A stretch of DNA of 27,884 nt from Clostridiales bacterium UBA5888 (GTDB lineage: Bacteria > Bacillota > Clostridia > Oscillospirales > Oscillospiraceae). The notes below the pieces were generated by a model. That model worked only from the letters and a program-made list of their open reading frames with translations. It did not search any database and was not told the origin of the DNA. The position numbers and the translations under genes were made by a program. Positions 1-7,173 of the stretch are shown here, piece after piece (positions within the stretch are counted from its first letter, which is position 1; each line of letters begins with the position of its first letter). The stretch lies in the NCBI GenBank assembly GCA_002431965.1, contig DJEW01000035.1, positions 1 through 27,884 of the forward strand, in the 5' to 3' direction.

Positions 1-20
1 CATCATTGTAACTCCTACAC

Positions 21-49
21 TTGTATTTTGTGATAGAATTTGATAGAAT
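21..49 (+). promoter_or_regulatory. Candidate vegetative promoter for the M50 protease/scpAB run
   Basis: TTGTAT (21-26), a 17-base spacer and TAGAAT (44-49) resemble a sigma-A promoter (4/6 and 5/6 matches). The expected transcription start, around 55-57, falls only a few bases before the ATG at 61. The first gene would then be almost leaderless from that ATG, or would start at the in-frame GTG at 97. This is a pattern match only. Confidence 0.4.
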
Positions 50-60
50 AACTAGAGTTA

Positions 61-795
61 ATGCGCGCGCACGGTACACGTGCCGCAGATCCCGGGGTGA
101 GTTATATCGGCGGAATCAAATCAATATGGGACGGGCTCGATTTCACGTATATACTGAGCATCCTGCTCGGTCTTGTCCCGTCGCTTCTGTGCATCACGCT
201 CCATGAACTGAGCCACGGTCTCGTTGCGTATAAGCTTGGCGACGACACGGCTAAGCGCGCCGGGCGGCTCACGCTCAACCCTATCAAGCATCTTGACCCC
301 ATGGGGCTATTGATGATGCTGGTTTTCCATGTCGGATGGGCAAAGCCTGTGCCGGTGAATATGTTCAAATTCAAAAACCCCAAGCGCGGCATGGCGATAA
401 CTGCCCTTGCCGGCCCTGTGAGCAATCTTGTCATTGCCGTAGTGTTCATGTTTTTATACGGCGCGGCATATATCCCCCTTGGTCAATCCGACGCGGGCAG
501 CTATTTTCTCTCGATGCTCCAGCTCACGGCGTACATCAGTCTTGGTCTTGCAATTTTCAATCTTATCCCGATCTCGCCGCTTGACGGGTCAAAGGTGCTC
601 TTCTCATTCATGAGCGACGAGCGGTACTATAAGCTCATGCGGTATGAGAAGTACGGCGCTATCATCATGTTTTTGCTTGTTGCGACCGGTATACTCGGAA
701 AGCCCCTTTCCGATGTGATTGACTGGGCGTTCTCTTCAATGCTGCCTGTCGCGCAGGGCGGGTGCGATCTGATATATTATCTATTTTACATGTGA
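61..795 (+). CDS. Site-2 protease family (M50) membrane metalloprotease
   Basis: Intramembrane zinc metalloprotease of the M50/SpoIVFB-YwhC-like branch, 244 residues if started at ATG 61 (232 from GTG 97). The zinc motif HELSH lies at residues 48-52 in the first hydrophobic segment. It is followed by the conserved stretch with LNPIKHLDPMG, and the third ligand region NLIPISPLDG is in the C-terminal half. Several hydrophobic helices support an integral membrane protein. The short form without a PDZ domain, next to scpA-scpB, is common in Firmicutes, and the substrate is unknown. Neither possible start has a convincing Shine-Dalgarno sequence: ATG 61 sits just after a candidate promoter, and GTG 97 begins a more family-like N-terminus. 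It ends 7 bases before scpA. Confidence 0.9.
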   Translation: MRAHGTRAADPGVSYIGGIKSIWDGLDFTYILSILLGLVPSLLCITLHELSHGLVAYKLGDDTAKRAGRLTLNPIKHLDPMGLLMMLVFHVGWAKPVPVNMFKFKNPKRGMAITALAGPVSNLVIAVVFMFLYGAAYIPLGQSDAGSYFLSMLQLTAYISLGLAIFNLIPISPLDGSKVLFSFMSDERYYKLMRYEKYGAIIMFLLVATGILGKPLSDVIDWAFSSMLPVAQGGCDLIYYLFYM

Positions 796-802
796 GCATT
801 CA

Positions 803-1585
803 ATGGAAAATCCTAGCTTTCACCTTGAGGGCATTATCAGGGAGAAGGATGAGCTTCAGGACTTTGAAGGTCCGCTCAGCCTTATCCTGATGCTCCTCTC
901 AAAAAATAAAATCGAAATACGTGACATCAGGATCGCGGATATACTTGATCAATATCTTGATTATCTTGCGCAGATGGAGAGCATGGATCTTGAAATTGCA
1001 AGTGAGTTTATCCAGATGGCGGCACATCTGCTTTATATAAAGACCAGAACGCTGCTGACGACCGAGGAGGAGGTGTCTGAGCTTGAGGTGCTCATTGCCT
1101 CGCTCGAGCAGCTCAAGGCGCGCGATACGCTTGCTTCGGTGCAGAAGGTAACGCCGGAGCTGAAAAAGGCTTCTGAGCTCGGAATGCTGTACTATACCAA
1201 AATGCCCGAATCCCTGCCAAAGCCGTCGAATGAGTACAGCTATAAACATGAGCCGGTCGATCTTCTGCTGGCGCTGCACACGATATATTCGCGCGGAGTC
1301 AGAGCGCCCGAGACAGAGCTGCTGACCGGCGCTATCCCGCATCGGATAGTATACAGCGTCAAGGACAAAAGCCGGCAGATACTTGCCCTTTTGCGCGCAG
1401 GGGATGTCACGCTCAATGAGCTTTATAAAACATGCAAAACCAGGTCAGAGGTCGTTGCGGCTTTTGTGTCGGTGCTGGAGCTTTGCAGCATGGGCAGCCT
1501 GTCTGTAATAAAGCAGGGGGACGACTATGAGCTGAGCTTCACCGGCGGCGACGTCGACGAAATAATTGAAAAGATAATTGAGTAA
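803..1585 (+). CDS. scpA: Segregation and condensation protein A
   Basis: Kleisin subunit of the bacterial condensin, bridging the Smc head domains and binding ScpB, for chromosome compaction and segregation. The 260-residue length is normal for the family. The N-terminus carries the typical motif FEGPLSLILMLL followed by helices with DIRIADILDQYLDYL, and the acidic middle region and C-terminal winged helix (about 180-255) are present. It starts at ATG 803, seven bases after the protease gene, and its stop abuts scpB, so co-translation is likely. The smc gene is not in this window. Confidence 0.96.
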   Translation: MENPSFHLEGIIREKDELQDFEGPLSLILMLLSKNKIEIRDIRIADILDQYLDYLAQMESMDLEIASEFIQMAAHLLYIKTRTLLTTEEEVSELEVLIASLEQLKARDTLASVQKVTPELKKASELGMLYYTKMPESLPKPSNEYSYKHEPVDLLLALHTIYSRGVRAPETELLTGAIPHRIVYSVKDKSRQILALLRAGDVTLNELYKTCKTRSEVVAAFVSVLELCSMGSLSVIKQGDDYELSFTGGDVDEIIEKIIE

Positions 1586-1586
1586 T

Positions 1587-2201
1587 ATGTTTGAAATTTC
1601 TTCTGCAATTGAGGCTATACTTTTTGCGGCGGGGGAGAGCGTTCCAGTGGCGCGGCTGTCGCTGATACTTGAAGCGACCGAAGGCGAGATAGAATATGCC
1701 GCCGCCGAGCTTGCCGAGGTGTACGAGCGCGAAGGACGCGGTATGCGTATCCTCCGACTGGGCGACAAGCTTCAGATGTGCTCCGCGCCGGAATATGCGC
1801 CGTATATAGCCAAAACGCTGGAGCAGCGCACGCCGCCCAGACTCAGCCAGTCCGCGCTTGAGGCGCTTGCGGTCGTTGCCTATTTTCAGCCTGTTACAAG
1901 GGCGTATATCGATCAGGTGCGCGGCGTTGACAGCTCCTACACAGTGAGCGTTCTTCAGCAGCGAGGGCTTATAGAGCCATGCGGCAAGCTTGATGCACCG
2001 GGGCGTCCGGCACTGTTCAGAACGACAGATGCTTTTTTGCGCACGATGGGAATAAGCGAGCTTTCCCAGCTTCCGCCTCTCCCGGACATGACGAGCGAAG
2101 AGGGTATAGAAAAGCTTCAAAACGCGATAGACGAGCTTCAAAACAAAGACCCGCAGCAGATAAGCCTTAACGATATTGCCGAGGATTCGGCAAAGGAGTG
2201 A
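1587..2201 (+). CDS. scpB: Segregation and condensation protein B
   Basis: Winged-helix dimer that completes the Smc-ScpAB condensin. Seen in the sequence: an N-terminal region with AIEAILFAAGESV, then a second domain with LSQSALEALAVVAYFQPVTRA and VSVLQQRGLIE, all typical of ScpB. The start is ATG 1587, one base after the scpA stop. A TTG at 1578 in the same frame would overlap scpA by 8 bases and is the alternative. The product is about 204 residues with a short polar C-terminal tail. An AAAGGAG sequence at the end of this gene serves the next gene. Confidence 0.95.
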   Translation: MFEISSAIEAILFAAGESVPVARLSLILEATEGEIEYAAAELAEVYEREGRGMRILRLGDKLQMCSAPEYAPYIAKTLEQRTPPRLSQSALEALAVVAYFQPVTRAYIDQVRGVDSSYTVSVLQQRGLIEPCGKLDAPGRPALFRTTDAFLRTMGISELSQLPPLPDMTSEEGIEKLQNAIDELQNKDPQQISLNDIAEDSAKE

Positions 2202-2207
2202 TATAAT

Positions 2208-2951
2208 TTGCTTGCCCTGAAGATCATCGGCATAATCGCCGCTGTAATCGCACTTATCATGCTCATACCGGTCGGCGCTGACATCGCCTATGAGGGTGGG
2301 CAATTCAGCCTTTCGGCAAAGGTGTGCGGCGCGCTGCTGCAGCTTTTCCCGCGCCCGGGGAAGGATGAGACTTCACAAAAGAAGGAAAAGAGACCGAAAA
2401 AGAAGCCTAAACCTGAAAAACCGGCAGGCGAGCAGACCGACCAACCCAAGAAGAAGCTCAAGCTCAGCTTTAATAGGGATGAGCTTTTGCTCCTTGTGAA
2501 AAAGGTGCTGCGGCGCTTTGGACGCTTCGGGCGAAAATTCAGGGTTGACCGCTTTCTGCTGCACTACACTGCGGCAGGCGATGACCCATACAGCACCGCG
2601 GTCACGTTTGGATATGTCAATGCAACGCTCTCGTCGCTTGCACCAATCTGTGCGCAGAGGTTTGACGTAAAGGACTGCGACGTGCGCACAGATATTGACT
2701 TCACAAAGGAGGATATGGAGCTGGACTTCGGCCTTGCGTTCAGTATCCGCATCGGAGCATTTTTTGGACTTGGGCTGGGCATTGTCAACAGCGCGCTTGG
2801 CATGCTCATCAAAAATAAGCTCCGCCTGCTCGGCGAGAGGATAAAAGCGGGGCGCGGGGAAAAAGCTGATGACGATAAAGTCATTGATATAGAAATAGCT
2901 GAAGAAAACAATAATATACAGGCAGAGGAAAGGATGGACTCAAATGGATAA
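2208..2951 (+). CDS. DUF2953 (YtfI-like) membrane-anchored protein
   Basis: 247-residue protein with one N-terminal hydrophobic segment (about residues 3-25), a Lys/Pro/Glu-rich stretch (about 55-85) and a compact C-terminal domain. The TTG start at 2208 is chosen because AAAGGAG lies 10 bases upstream and no good ATG exists nearby. The domain pattern and position directly before ytfJ match DUF2953, called YtfI in Bacillus, a protein linked to sporulation by genomic context. No catalytic motif is visible and the molecular function is unknown. It overlaps ytfJ by 8 bases, indicating translational coupling. Confidence 0.75.
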   Translation: MLALKIIGIIAAVIALIMLIPVGADIAYEGGQFSLSAKVCGALLQLFPRPGKDETSQKKEKRPKKKPKPEKPAGEQTDQPKKKLKLSFNRDELLLLVKKVLRRFGRFGRKFRVDRFLLHYTAAGDDPYSTAVTFGYVNATLSSLAPICAQRFDVKDCDVRTDIDFTKEDMELDFGLAFSIRIGAFFGLGLGIVNSALGMLIKNKLRLLGERIKAGRGEKADDDKVIDIEIAEENNNIQAEERMDSNG

Positions 2952-3327
2952 CAACCCTATAAGCCAGCTTATGCAGACCACTATGGACAACGTAAAAAAC
3001 GTTCTCAAGGTAGACACCGTCGTCGGAGACCCGATAGTCACGCCTGACGGTATAACGCTTGTCCCGATCTCGAAGATCAGCCTCGGTTTCGGCGGCGGCG
3101 GTGTGGAATTCAACGGCAAGAAGGCTGGAGAAGCGCGTCCTTACGGCGGCGGCAACGCCACAGGTGTGAAAATAGAGCCGATCGGTTTTCTCGTCATCAA
3201 GGAAGGCACCGTGAGAATGATCAATGTTACGCCGCCTGCCAGCAATACTGTTGACAGAATAATCGACATGGTTCCGCAGGTCATGGATCGCATTGATAAC
3301 TTTATAGACAAGCAAAAGAACAAATAA
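2944..3327 (+). CDS. ytfJ: Sporulation protein YtfJ (GerW family)
   Basis: 127-residue GerW/YtfJ-family protein. In Bacillus, members are made in the forespore and affect germination through SleB. The family signature is clear: a helical start ending in VKNVLKVDTVVGDPI, then LVPISKISLGFGGGG and a Gly-rich central part, and a C-terminal amphipathic helix. Length is usual for clostridial members. It overlaps the end of the DUF2953 gene, the same gene order as ytfI-ytfJ, and is followed by 73 bases before the carboxypeptidase start. Confidence 0.92.
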   Translation: MDNNPISQLMQTTMDNVKNVLKVDTVVGDPIVTPDGITLVPISKISLGFGGGGVEFNGKKAGEARPYGGGNATGVKIEPIGFLVIKEGTVRMINVTPPASNTVDRIIDMVPQVMDRIDNFIDKQKNK

Positions 3328-3400
3328 GGCGTAATAAAACTTTACTATTTGTCAATAATAAGCACTGCCCAAATCAAAAAGGGTGGTGCATATTATTAGA

Positions 3401-4468
3401 ATGGAAAAAAATACGGCGCGGGCAATGATTGCCGCAGTGCTTATGCTCGCGCTGATGTGCGCGCTGTGCCGCAGCGATGCCGATGCGGCATCCGCACCCT
3501 CCGTTAGTGCAAAGAGCGCTATTGTTACGTCGAACGGCTGCGCGCTTTATGAGAAGAGCGCGAATATCCGCCTGCCAATGGCGAGCACAACAAAGCTGAT
3601 GACTGCGATCCTCGCAATAGAGAACTGCCCGCTTGATGAACAGATAGAGATAAAAAGCGAATATTGCAATGTCGAGGGTTCGTCAATGTATCTCAGACCA
3701 GGCGAACGGCGCACCGTGCGCGAGCTTGTGATGGGGCTGCTGCTCGTGTCGGGCAACGATGCGGCACAGGCGCTTGCATGCCATATTTCCGGCGATTGCG
3801 CGCGCTTTGCCGCGCTTATGAATGCCAAGGCGCAAAAGCTTGGGATGACGAACACGCACTTCACAAACCCGCATGGGCTTTCGGACAACGCGCATTATTC
3901 CACGGCGCGGGATCTCGCGTGTCTCATGGAATACTGTATGGCAAATCAAACCTTTGCCGAGATAGACCGTATGCCAAGCGCGACCGTGGAAGGAAAGCTG
4001 CTGGTTAATCATAACCGGCTGCTGCATTCGTGCCCGGGCTGCATAGGCGGAAAAACCGGATTCACCGAGGCGGCTGGGCGCTGCCTTGTGTCATGCTGTG
4101 AGAGAGACGGGGTGCGCGCTGTGTGCGTCACACTTGCAGCGCCCAATGACTGGGACGACCACATGGCGCTCTATAACTGGGCGTTTTCGCACTGTGTCAG
4201 GCGCAGTATAACGAGTGAGATCAGCTTTGCCGTGCCTGTGGTATCCGGCGAGCGGCGCTGGGTACGCCTTGTGCCTGAGACGGATGTGTCGGTGCTGCTG
4301 CCGCCGGAGAAGGAGATCACGCTGACCGCGGAGCTGCCGTGGTTTGAGTTCGCGCCAGTTGCGGCAGGGCAAAGGGACGGTAAGGTAACGGCTTTTGTTG
4401 ACGGAATGCGAATAGCGGAGTATTATCTTGTGTACGGTGAAGACGTTGCCGTACACACGCAGAAATAG
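3401..4468 (+). CDS. D-alanyl-D-alanine carboxypeptidase, DacF type (S11 family)
   Basis: Penicillin-binding serine peptidase that trims the terminal D-Ala from peptidoglycan stem peptides outside the membrane. With the ATG at 3401 the product is 355 residues. It has a signal peptide (hydrophobic about 8-23, Ala-rich cleavage region about 28-33), the catalytic tetrad STTK at 62-65, SGN at 117-119 and KTG at 218-220, followed by a beta-rich C-terminal domain. GTG codons at 3383 and 3386 are in-frame alternative starts but would extend a normal signal peptide by six residues. A DacF/DacB role in spore cortex or vegetative wall is inferred from neighbours. The usual spmA-spmB genes do not follow. 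Confidence 0.93.
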   Translation: MEKNTARAMIAAVLMLALMCALCRSDADAASAPSVSAKSAIVTSNGCALYEKSANIRLPMASTTKLMTAILAIENCPLDEQIEIKSEYCNVEGSSMYLRPGERRTVRELVMGLLLVSGNDAAQALACHISGDCARFAALMNAKAQKLGMTNTHFTNPHGLSDNAHYSTARDLACLMEYCMANQTFAEIDRMPSATVEGKLLVNHNRLLHSCPGCIGGKTGFTEAAGRCLVSCCERDGVRAVCVTLAAPNDWDDHMALYNWAFSHCVRRSITSEISFAVPVVSGERRWVRLVPETDVSVLLPPEKEITLTAELPWFEFAPVAAGQRDGKVTAFVDGMRIAEYYLVYGEDVAVHTQK

Positions 4469-4516
4469 ACGTGGCGCACCGCCTGGCACGGTACTGCTCA
4501 CAAACAGGGAGAACGT

Positions 4517-5239
4517 ATGACAGAACGGCTGCAAAAACTGATTTCCGCCGCGGGGATTATGTCCCGACGCGCGGCGGAGGAGTATATATCGGCGGGGCGC
4601 GTCACGGTAAATGGGCGCGTCGCCTCGCTTGGAGACAAAGCCGATGCGGAGCTTGACCGCATTCTTGTTGACGGCAGCCCCCTGCCGCAGCGCGGGAAGC
4701 GGACGTACATAATGCTCAATAAGCCAAAGGGCTATGTCACCACAATGAAAGACGAGAAGGACCGCCGCAATGTGACGGAGCTTGTACGTGATCTGGGGCG
4801 TATCTATCCGGTAGGTCGGCTGGATATGTACTCGGAAGGGCTTCTTATAATGACAGACGATGGGGAGTTTGCAAACATCCTCATGCACCCGTCGCACAAT
4901 TGCAATAAAACATATCGCACGTGGGTACAGGGCGAGGATGTAGGACTTGCGGTGGAATATCTGCGCGGTGAGCTTGATATAGGCGATTGTATCGTGCGCG
5001 CAGTAAATGTTGACATAGAGCGGCTCATACCCGGCGGCGCGGTGCTGCTGATAACGATAGGCGAAGGGCGCAACCGGCAGGTGAGAAAGATGTGCGCCTG
5101 CTGCGGTCTGAAGGTCACGCGCCTTATGCGCATCAGCGAGGGCGGGCTGGAGCTGGGGGCTCTGCGCCCCGGCGAATGGAGGCGTCTGACGGATGATGAG
5201 ATTCAAACTGTTATGGGTAATGGGGCATATACGAAATGA
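4517..5239 (+). CDS. rluB: 23S rRNA pseudouridine synthase, RluB/RsuA family
   Basis: 240-residue pseudouridine synthase. The N-terminal S4 RNA-binding domain covers about 3-50. The catalytic motif GRLDMYSEGLL places the nucleophilic Asp at residue 103, and the C-terminal EGRNRQVRKM motif is characteristic of the RsuA/RluB/E/F branch. By analogy with Bacillus YpuL it probably modifies 23S rRNA near the peptidyl-transferase centre; RluB against RsuA cannot be settled from sequence alone. GGGAG precedes ATG 4517. The stop overlaps the next start (ATGA), so translation is coupled to the flavoprotein. Confidence 0.92.
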   Translation: MTERLQKLISAAGIMSRRAAEEYISAGRVTVNGRVASLGDKADAELDRILVDGSPLPQRGKRTYIMLNKPKGYVTTMKDEKDRRNVTELVRDLGRIYPVGRLDMYSEGLLIMTDDGEFANILMHPSHNCNKTYRTWVQGEDVGLAVEYLRGELDIGDCIVRAVNVDIERLIPGGAVLLITIGEGRNRQVRKMCACCGLKVTRLMRISEGGLELGALRPGEWRRLTDDEIQTVMGNGAYTK

Positions 5240-6465
5240 TTTGTGACAGAGCGGAGCTTGTTGTTATAGGCGGAGGACCGGCGGGAATGATGTGCGCATA
5301 CACGGCGGCGAGCCGCGGCGTGGACACGATACTGCTTGAACCGAACCGCCAGTTGGGGCGCAAGCTTCGTATAACGGGTAAAGGACGCTGCAATATAACC
5401 AATAACTGCGATGTAAAGGAGTTCATGCGCAATATACCCGGCGATGGGCGTTTTCTCTACAGTGCGGTTAACCGTATGCCGCCGGAGGCAGTCATGGGCT
5501 TTTTTGAGGAACATGGACTGCCCGTCAAGACGGAACGCGGCAGCCGCGTTTTCCCTGTCTCCGATAATGCCAACGACGTTGCTGGCACGATGGCAAAGCT
5601 CTGCGAGCGCGCCGGTGTGCGCATCGTGCATACCAAAGCAAAGCGCATACATATCGAGAATGGCACAGTGAGTGGCGTTGCACTTGAGGCGGGGCTGATC
5701 GTCTGCCGGGCGGCGTGCGTGTGCACTGGAGGACTGTCGTATCCGCTCACCGGCTCAACCGGCGACGGATACAATTTTGCACGCGCCGCCGGGCACAGCG
5801 TGAGCAATCTTCGTCCATCGCTCGTTCCGCTTGAAAGCCCGGACGAATACTGCGCGGAGATGCAGGGTTTTTCGCTGAAAAATGTGTCTCTGTCGGTTTT
5901 TGAAGACGGCAGGCTCATATTTAAGGAGCAGGGCGAAATGCTTTTCACCCACTTTGGAGTATCAGGACCGCTCGTGTTGTCCGCCAGCGCGCATATGCGC
6001 CGCTTCGGCGAAGCGGAGTACAGACTTGAAATAGATCTCAAGCCCGCGCTGGACGAAAAAAGACTGGACGCGCGTTTGCTGCGTGACTTTGAGAAATATT
6101 CAAACCGTGAATTCAAAAACGCCCTAGGCGACCTTGCGGGCTCCACTATGATCCCGGTGCTTGTACGCCTTTCCGGCATACCGGAGGACGAAAAGGTAAA
6201 CGGCATCACGCGCGAGCAGCGCCTGCGCCTGCTGCATCTTTTTAAGGCGTTCCCGGTACAGGTTAGCGGCACACGCCCGATTGACGAGGCGATCGTTACA
6301 TCCGGAGGCGTGTGTACAAAGGAGATAAATCCTCGCACAATGGAGTCCAAGCTTGTTTCCGGACTGTACTTTGCCGGAGAGGTGCTGGACGTGGACGGTT
6401 ACACAGGCGGCTTTAATTTGCAGATCGCATGGGCGACGGGCTTTGTCGCCGGAAGCTCGATATAA
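5236..6465 (+). CDS. HI0933/YhiN (BaiN-like) FAD-dependent oxidoreductase
   Basis: 409-residue flavoprotein. The N-terminal dinucleotide fold has VIGGGPAGMMCAY (about 12-24), then the family signature GRKLRITGKGRCNITN, TGGLSYPLTGSTGDGY in the middle, and the C-terminal FAD-contact region GEVLDVDGYTGGFNLQ. Some characterised relatives (BaiN) act in gut clostridial bile-acid dehydroxylation, but the family is broad and no substrate can be assigned here. The ATG overlaps the rluB stop by four bases and cmk follows after 12 bases, so this gene sits in a housekeeping operon rather than a bile-acid cluster. Confidence 0.9.
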   Translation: MICDRAELVVIGGGPAGMMCAYTAASRGVDTILLEPNRQLGRKLRITGKGRCNITNNCDVKEFMRNIPGDGRFLYSAVNRMPPEAVMGFFEEHGLPVKTERGSRVFPVSDNANDVAGTMAKLCERAGVRIVHTKAKRIHIENGTVSGVALEAGLIVCRAACVCTGGLSYPLTGSTGDGYNFARAAGHSVSNLRPSLVPLESPDEYCAEMQGFSLKNVSLSVFEDGRLIFKEQGEMLFTHFGVSGPLVLSASAHMRRFGEAEYRLEIDLKPALDEKRLDARLLRDFEKYSNREFKNALGDLAGSTMIPVLVRLSGIPEDEKVNGITREQRLRLLHLFKAFPVQVSGTRPIDEAIVTSGGVCTKEINPRTMESKLVSGLYFAGEVLDVDGYTGGFNLQIAWATGFVAGSSI

Positions 6466-6477
6466 GGGGAAAAAAGA

Positions 6478-7173
6478 ATGAACGGACATTATGCAATAGC
6501 CATAGACGGTCCGAGCGGCGCAGGAAAGAGCACCCTTGCCCGCGCGGCTGCGAAGCGCTTTGGGTTTATATATGTTGATACAGGGGCAATATACCGAACT
6601 GTAGGGCTTGCCGTGCGCCGCGCCGGCGCCGACCGCCGCGACGAGACCGCTGTGAAGGCGCTGCTGCCGCAGCTTCATATCACCATGGCATACAGCGAAA
6701 CAGGCGAGCAGCATATGTATCTCAACGGAGAAGATGTGACCGCGCTCATACGCAAACCGGAAATATCCATCTTTGCGTCTGATGTTGCCGCTCTGCCTGC
6801 GGTGCGCACGTTTCTTATGGAGCTTCAGCGCCGCATGGCGCGTGAAAACAGCGTCATAATGGACGGGCGCGATATTGGCACCGTCGTTCTCCCTGATGCG
6901 GACGTGAAGATTTTTCTCACCGCGAGCACGGAGGCGCGCGCGCATCGCCGCCTGCGTGAGCTTGAGCAGAGGGGGATGCAGCCAAGCTTTGAAGAGGTTC
7001 TGCGCGACATCGAATACCGCGACGAGCAGGACACACACCGCACAGTCGCCCCGTTGAAGAAAGCGGAAGACGCTGTTGTTGTAGACACGAGCGAGCTGGA
7101 TTTTGCGGCGAGCCTTGAGAGAATAGAGCATATTATCCGCGGGCAGCTTGGCATTGAACCGGAGGGAAAGTGA
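6478..7173 (+). CDS. cmk: Cytidylate kinase
   Basis: Cytosolic (d)CMP kinase, 231 residues, the normal length of the short form. It shows the P-loop GPSGAGKST at 11-19, then YVDTGAIYRTVGL, and the conserved MDGRDIGTVVLPDADVKIFL segment of the CMP-binding and core region. It precedes ispH-rpsA directly. This recalls the cmk-rpsA order found in many bacteria, with ispH inserted by fusion. The stop codon shares one base with the downstream ATG at 7173, and the ribosome-binding site GGAGGGAAAG of the next gene lies within the end of cmk. Confidence 0.95.
   Translation: MNGHYAIAIDGPSGAGKSTLARAAAKRFGFIYVDTGAIYRTVGLAVRRAGADRRDETAVKALLPQLHITMAYSETGEQHMYLNGEDVTALIRKPEISIFASDVAALPAVRTFLMELQRRMARENSVIMDGRDIGTVVLPDADVKIFLTASTEARAHRRLRELEQRGMQPSFEEVLRDIEYRDEQDTHRTVAPLKKAEDAVVVDTSELDFAASLERIEHIIRGQLGIEPEGK

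Noticed and set aside
4091..5206. 371-codon minus-strand open frame
   Set aside because: Antisense to the carboxypeptidase and rluB genes, no ribosome-binding site or domain, and composition typical of shadow frames.
5457..6350. 297-codon minus-strand frame opposite the flavoprotein
   Set aside because: Ser/Arg-rich shadow of a confidently identified gene, no domain signature.
5236..6465. Bile-acid (bai) operon membership of the BaiN-like flavoprotein
   Set aside because: The neighbours are rluB and cmk, and no other bai genes are present; the family is broad.
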